Under the pieces are notes generated by a model, which did not search any database, had not been told where the DNA came from, and saw nothing but the letters and a program-made list of their open reading frames with translations. Shown one piece after another: positions 15,206 through 16,129 of a stretch of DNA of 16,129 bases. How positions within the stretch are numbered: position 1 is the first letter of the stretch; every line of letters starts with the position of its first letter. The stretch covers positions 1 to 16,129 of the forward strand of contig JAHHQW010000053.1 of the NCBI GenBank assembly GCA_020026195.1, in the 5' to 3' direction. The translations under genes were made by a program, and so were the position numbers. The stretch comes from Prevotella sp. (lineage in GTDB: Bacteria; Bacteroidota; Bacteroidia; Bacteroidales; Bacteroidaceae).

Positions 15206-15394
15206 TGCAGAAAGATCAAGAGAGGTCTTAATTCTGATATCAGCATTAGCAACAGGGAAATCTTAAGTTCAGTCTCTGTTTATTAAGCCATAACTACCCC
15301 TATGCTGATTACATGTTATTAAAAAAATCCGTTCCCCACGACGACAGGTCGTATTTGCTGTTCAATTATATATTCTGTCGTGTGGGGATTTTTT
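15206..15394 (+). ncRNA. Probable structured small RNA, about 190 nt, unknown family
   Basis: Between a strong plus-strand promoter and a strong terminator lies a stretch without a plausible ORF but with three successive hairpins. Hairpin 1: CAGAA-AGATC (15208-15217) with GGTCT (15224-15228) and TTCTG (15232-15236), a 3-base bulge and a 6-base loop. Hairpin 2: outer stem ATCAGCATTAG (15239-15249) with CTATGCTGAT (15300-15309), one bulge, and an inner stem AACAGGGA (15251-15258) with TCTCTGTT (15273-15280). Hairpin 3 is the terminator at 15334-15394. The 5' and 3' ends do not pair, which argues against 6S RNA; length and layout do not fit tRNA, tmRNA or RNase P. It could be a regulatory sRNA, or a leader of a short or absent ORF. 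Confidence 0.55.
15334..15394 (+). terminator. Intrinsic terminator, possibly bidirectional
   Basis: The arms CCCCACGACGACAG (15334-15347) and CTGTCGTGTGGGG (15375-15387) form a 13-bp stem with one bulge, then ATTTTTT follows. The left arm is preceded by seven A (15321-15327), so on the minus strand the same hairpin also ends in a T run and could stop leftward transcription. The loop is 27 bases. Confidence 0.85.
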
Positions 15395-15594
15395 ATGTTC
15401 TGTCGGTATGTTGCCACTGCTCTTCCCTACTGCCCTTCTATTGTTTATGTGTGATGATACAATCAGTGACTTTACTCGTATATTTTTTATCTGTTATAAT
15501 GCATCGTTTTATTACTATATTGTGCATCTTATTTCATCTTTTCGTAATGATACTTTCAGATGATTTTTAAATAGGAAAGAAAGTTTGTTTTATA

Positions 15595-15653
15595 TAATTA
15601 TTAATGAAACTTCTTTTAAATAATTATTAATGAAACTTCTTTTAAATAATTAT
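15595..15653. repeat. 26-bp tandem repeat, two perfect copies plus a partial
   Basis: Two identical 26-bp copies lie at 15595-15620 and 15621-15646. Each starts taattattaatg and continues aaacttcttttaaa. A partial third copy (taattat) follows at 15647-15653. The copies are identical, which suggests recent duplication by slippage. There is no coding frame through it. Confidence 0.85.
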
Positions 15654-15849
15654 ATATTCTGCGTGTATCTGTAAATACTAATATATAAGTATAAAATCAT
15701 ATACAAAACGACTTGAATAAAGAATCGAAATAAAAGAGGAAGAGATGTTTTGTACGTTTCGTAACTTATGTCTGCGCGTCTGTATTTCAGCTTTTCGTGT
15801 TATGCTCGTGAAATACTATTTCTGATAATTTCTCCAGATTATTTTCAGA

Positions 15850-15938
15850 CAGTAAACATAGTTTGTTTGCTGACTATCACACGTGTATTGGCAAACTATC
15901 ATATATGTGTTTGCAGATTATCATACGTGTGTTTACTG
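15850..15938. repeat. Degenerate 22-bp tandem repeat bracketed by an inverted repeat
   Basis: Three 22-bp units lie at 15870-15891, 15892-15913 and 15914-15935. The common pattern is ca(a/g)a(c/t)tatca, then an alternating ca/ta-gtgt stretch (cacgtgt, tatatgt, tacgtgt), then tt. The 20-22 bases before the first unit look like a weaker fourth copy. The whole block is flanked by the perfect inverted pair cagtaaaca (15850-15858) and tgtttactg (15930-15938). Function is unknown. Confidence 0.7.
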
Positions 15939-16129
15939 AAAGAGGCGGCTAAAACGACTGCTTTTCATTCGGACATTCTATGACAGTAATATTTTGTTTG
16001 GAAAAAATCTATTACATCTGACTTTTACTAATAAATATGTTAATATATTTCATATTCAGATATTCATCAAAAAAGTGGGCTCAGTAGATAAATCATGGGG
16101 ATAAATTCTTTCACTTTGGATTATTACCT

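Larger units (their letters stand above)
15395..16129. other. AT-rich ORF-poor region running to the window edge
   Basis: I see no convincing gene here. Open frames are short, start without context, and translate to Phe/Leu/Cys-rich sequence typical of T-rich non-coding DNA. The stretch holds the 26-bp and 22-bp tandem repeats listed separately. An ATG at 16095 opens a frame (MGINSFTLDYY) that is still open at the window edge; with 11 codons it cannot be judged. Confidence 0.5.

Noticed and set aside
15206..15394. Small RNA as 6S RNA, tmRNA or RNase P RNA
   Set aside because: The two ends do not pair to form the closing stem of 6S RNA, and the length and hairpin order do not fit tmRNA or RNase P.
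15313..15570. Plus-strand frame of 85 codons, hydrophobic and Cys-rich
   Set aside because: It begins just ahead of the left arm of the terminator and runs through the whole hairpin, has no ribosome binding site, and its Phe/Leu/Cys/Ile content is what T-rich non-coding DNA gives.
15745..15825. 26-codon frame behind an AGAGGAAGAG stretch that looks like a ribosome binding site
   Set aside because: The purine run is too close to the ATG, there is no matching promoter box, and the peptide shows no recognisable feature. It cannot be excluded as a small protein but is not supported.
15850..15938. 22-bp repeats as a CRISPR array
   Set aside because: The units are directly adjacent without spacers, are degenerate, and no cas gene is present. 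The same holds for the array at 1-66.
15768..15983. Plus-strand frame of 71 codons
   Set aside because: It runs through the 22-bp repeat block, has no ribosome binding site or promoter and resembles no protein I know.
14697..16129. tRNA, rRNA or insertion sequence in the ORF-poor stretch
   Set aside because: No cloverleaf with the TTC-loop motif, no rRNA-like sequence and no transposase frame or target-site duplication could be seen.

Overview
The window reads as a chromosomal segment of a Bacteroidota bacterium, most likely order Bacteroidales; a Prevotella- or Bacteroides-like source is plausible, but the genus is not proven. Four intergenic stretches carry the Bacteroidota-type -7 box TAnnTTTG, mostly without strong Shine-Dalgarno sequences. 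There are two lipoproteins with short lipobox signal peptides, one followed by a Ser-Asp-Asp-Asp surface-export tag. The respiratory gene set is the Bacteroidota form of complex I, with nuoC and nuoD fused and no nuoE, nuoF or nuoG.

Layout: every convincing protein gene lies on the minus strand, so transcription runs from right to left. From the right: an ORF-poor, AT-rich stretch of about 1.4 kb (14697-16129) holds a probable plus-strand structured small RNA with its own promoter and terminator, two kinds of short tandem repeat, and several hairpins. Next is a two-gene unit (14687 down to 11619): an ABC-type substrate-binding lipoprotein and a large cytoplasmic TPR protein, preceded by a promoter and a terminator-like leader hairpin. 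A long imperfect inverted repeat separates this unit from the complex I operon. The operon nuoA-B-CD-H-I-J-K-L-M-N (11409 down to 1451) is tightly packed, starts from a clear promoter and ends in a strong intrinsic terminator. A separately transcribed, probably surface-exposed lipoprotein (1162 down to 275) follows with its own promoter and terminator. The left 200 bases contain a 22-bp tandem repeat cut by the window edge.

Function: the ten nuo genes encode eleven canonical subunits. These are the whole membrane arm (A, H, J, K, L, M, N) and the quinone-reducing connecting module (B, C-D, I). They should form a proton-pumping quinone reductase that takes electrons from something other than a built-in NADH module. 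NuoM lacks the conserved TM7 lysine that NuoL and NuoN keep. The parts most worth follow-up are the small RNA near 15.2-15.4 kb, the possible attenuator before the substrate-binding lipoprotein, the TPR/lipoprotein pair, the NuoM substitution and the two 22-bp repeat arrays.
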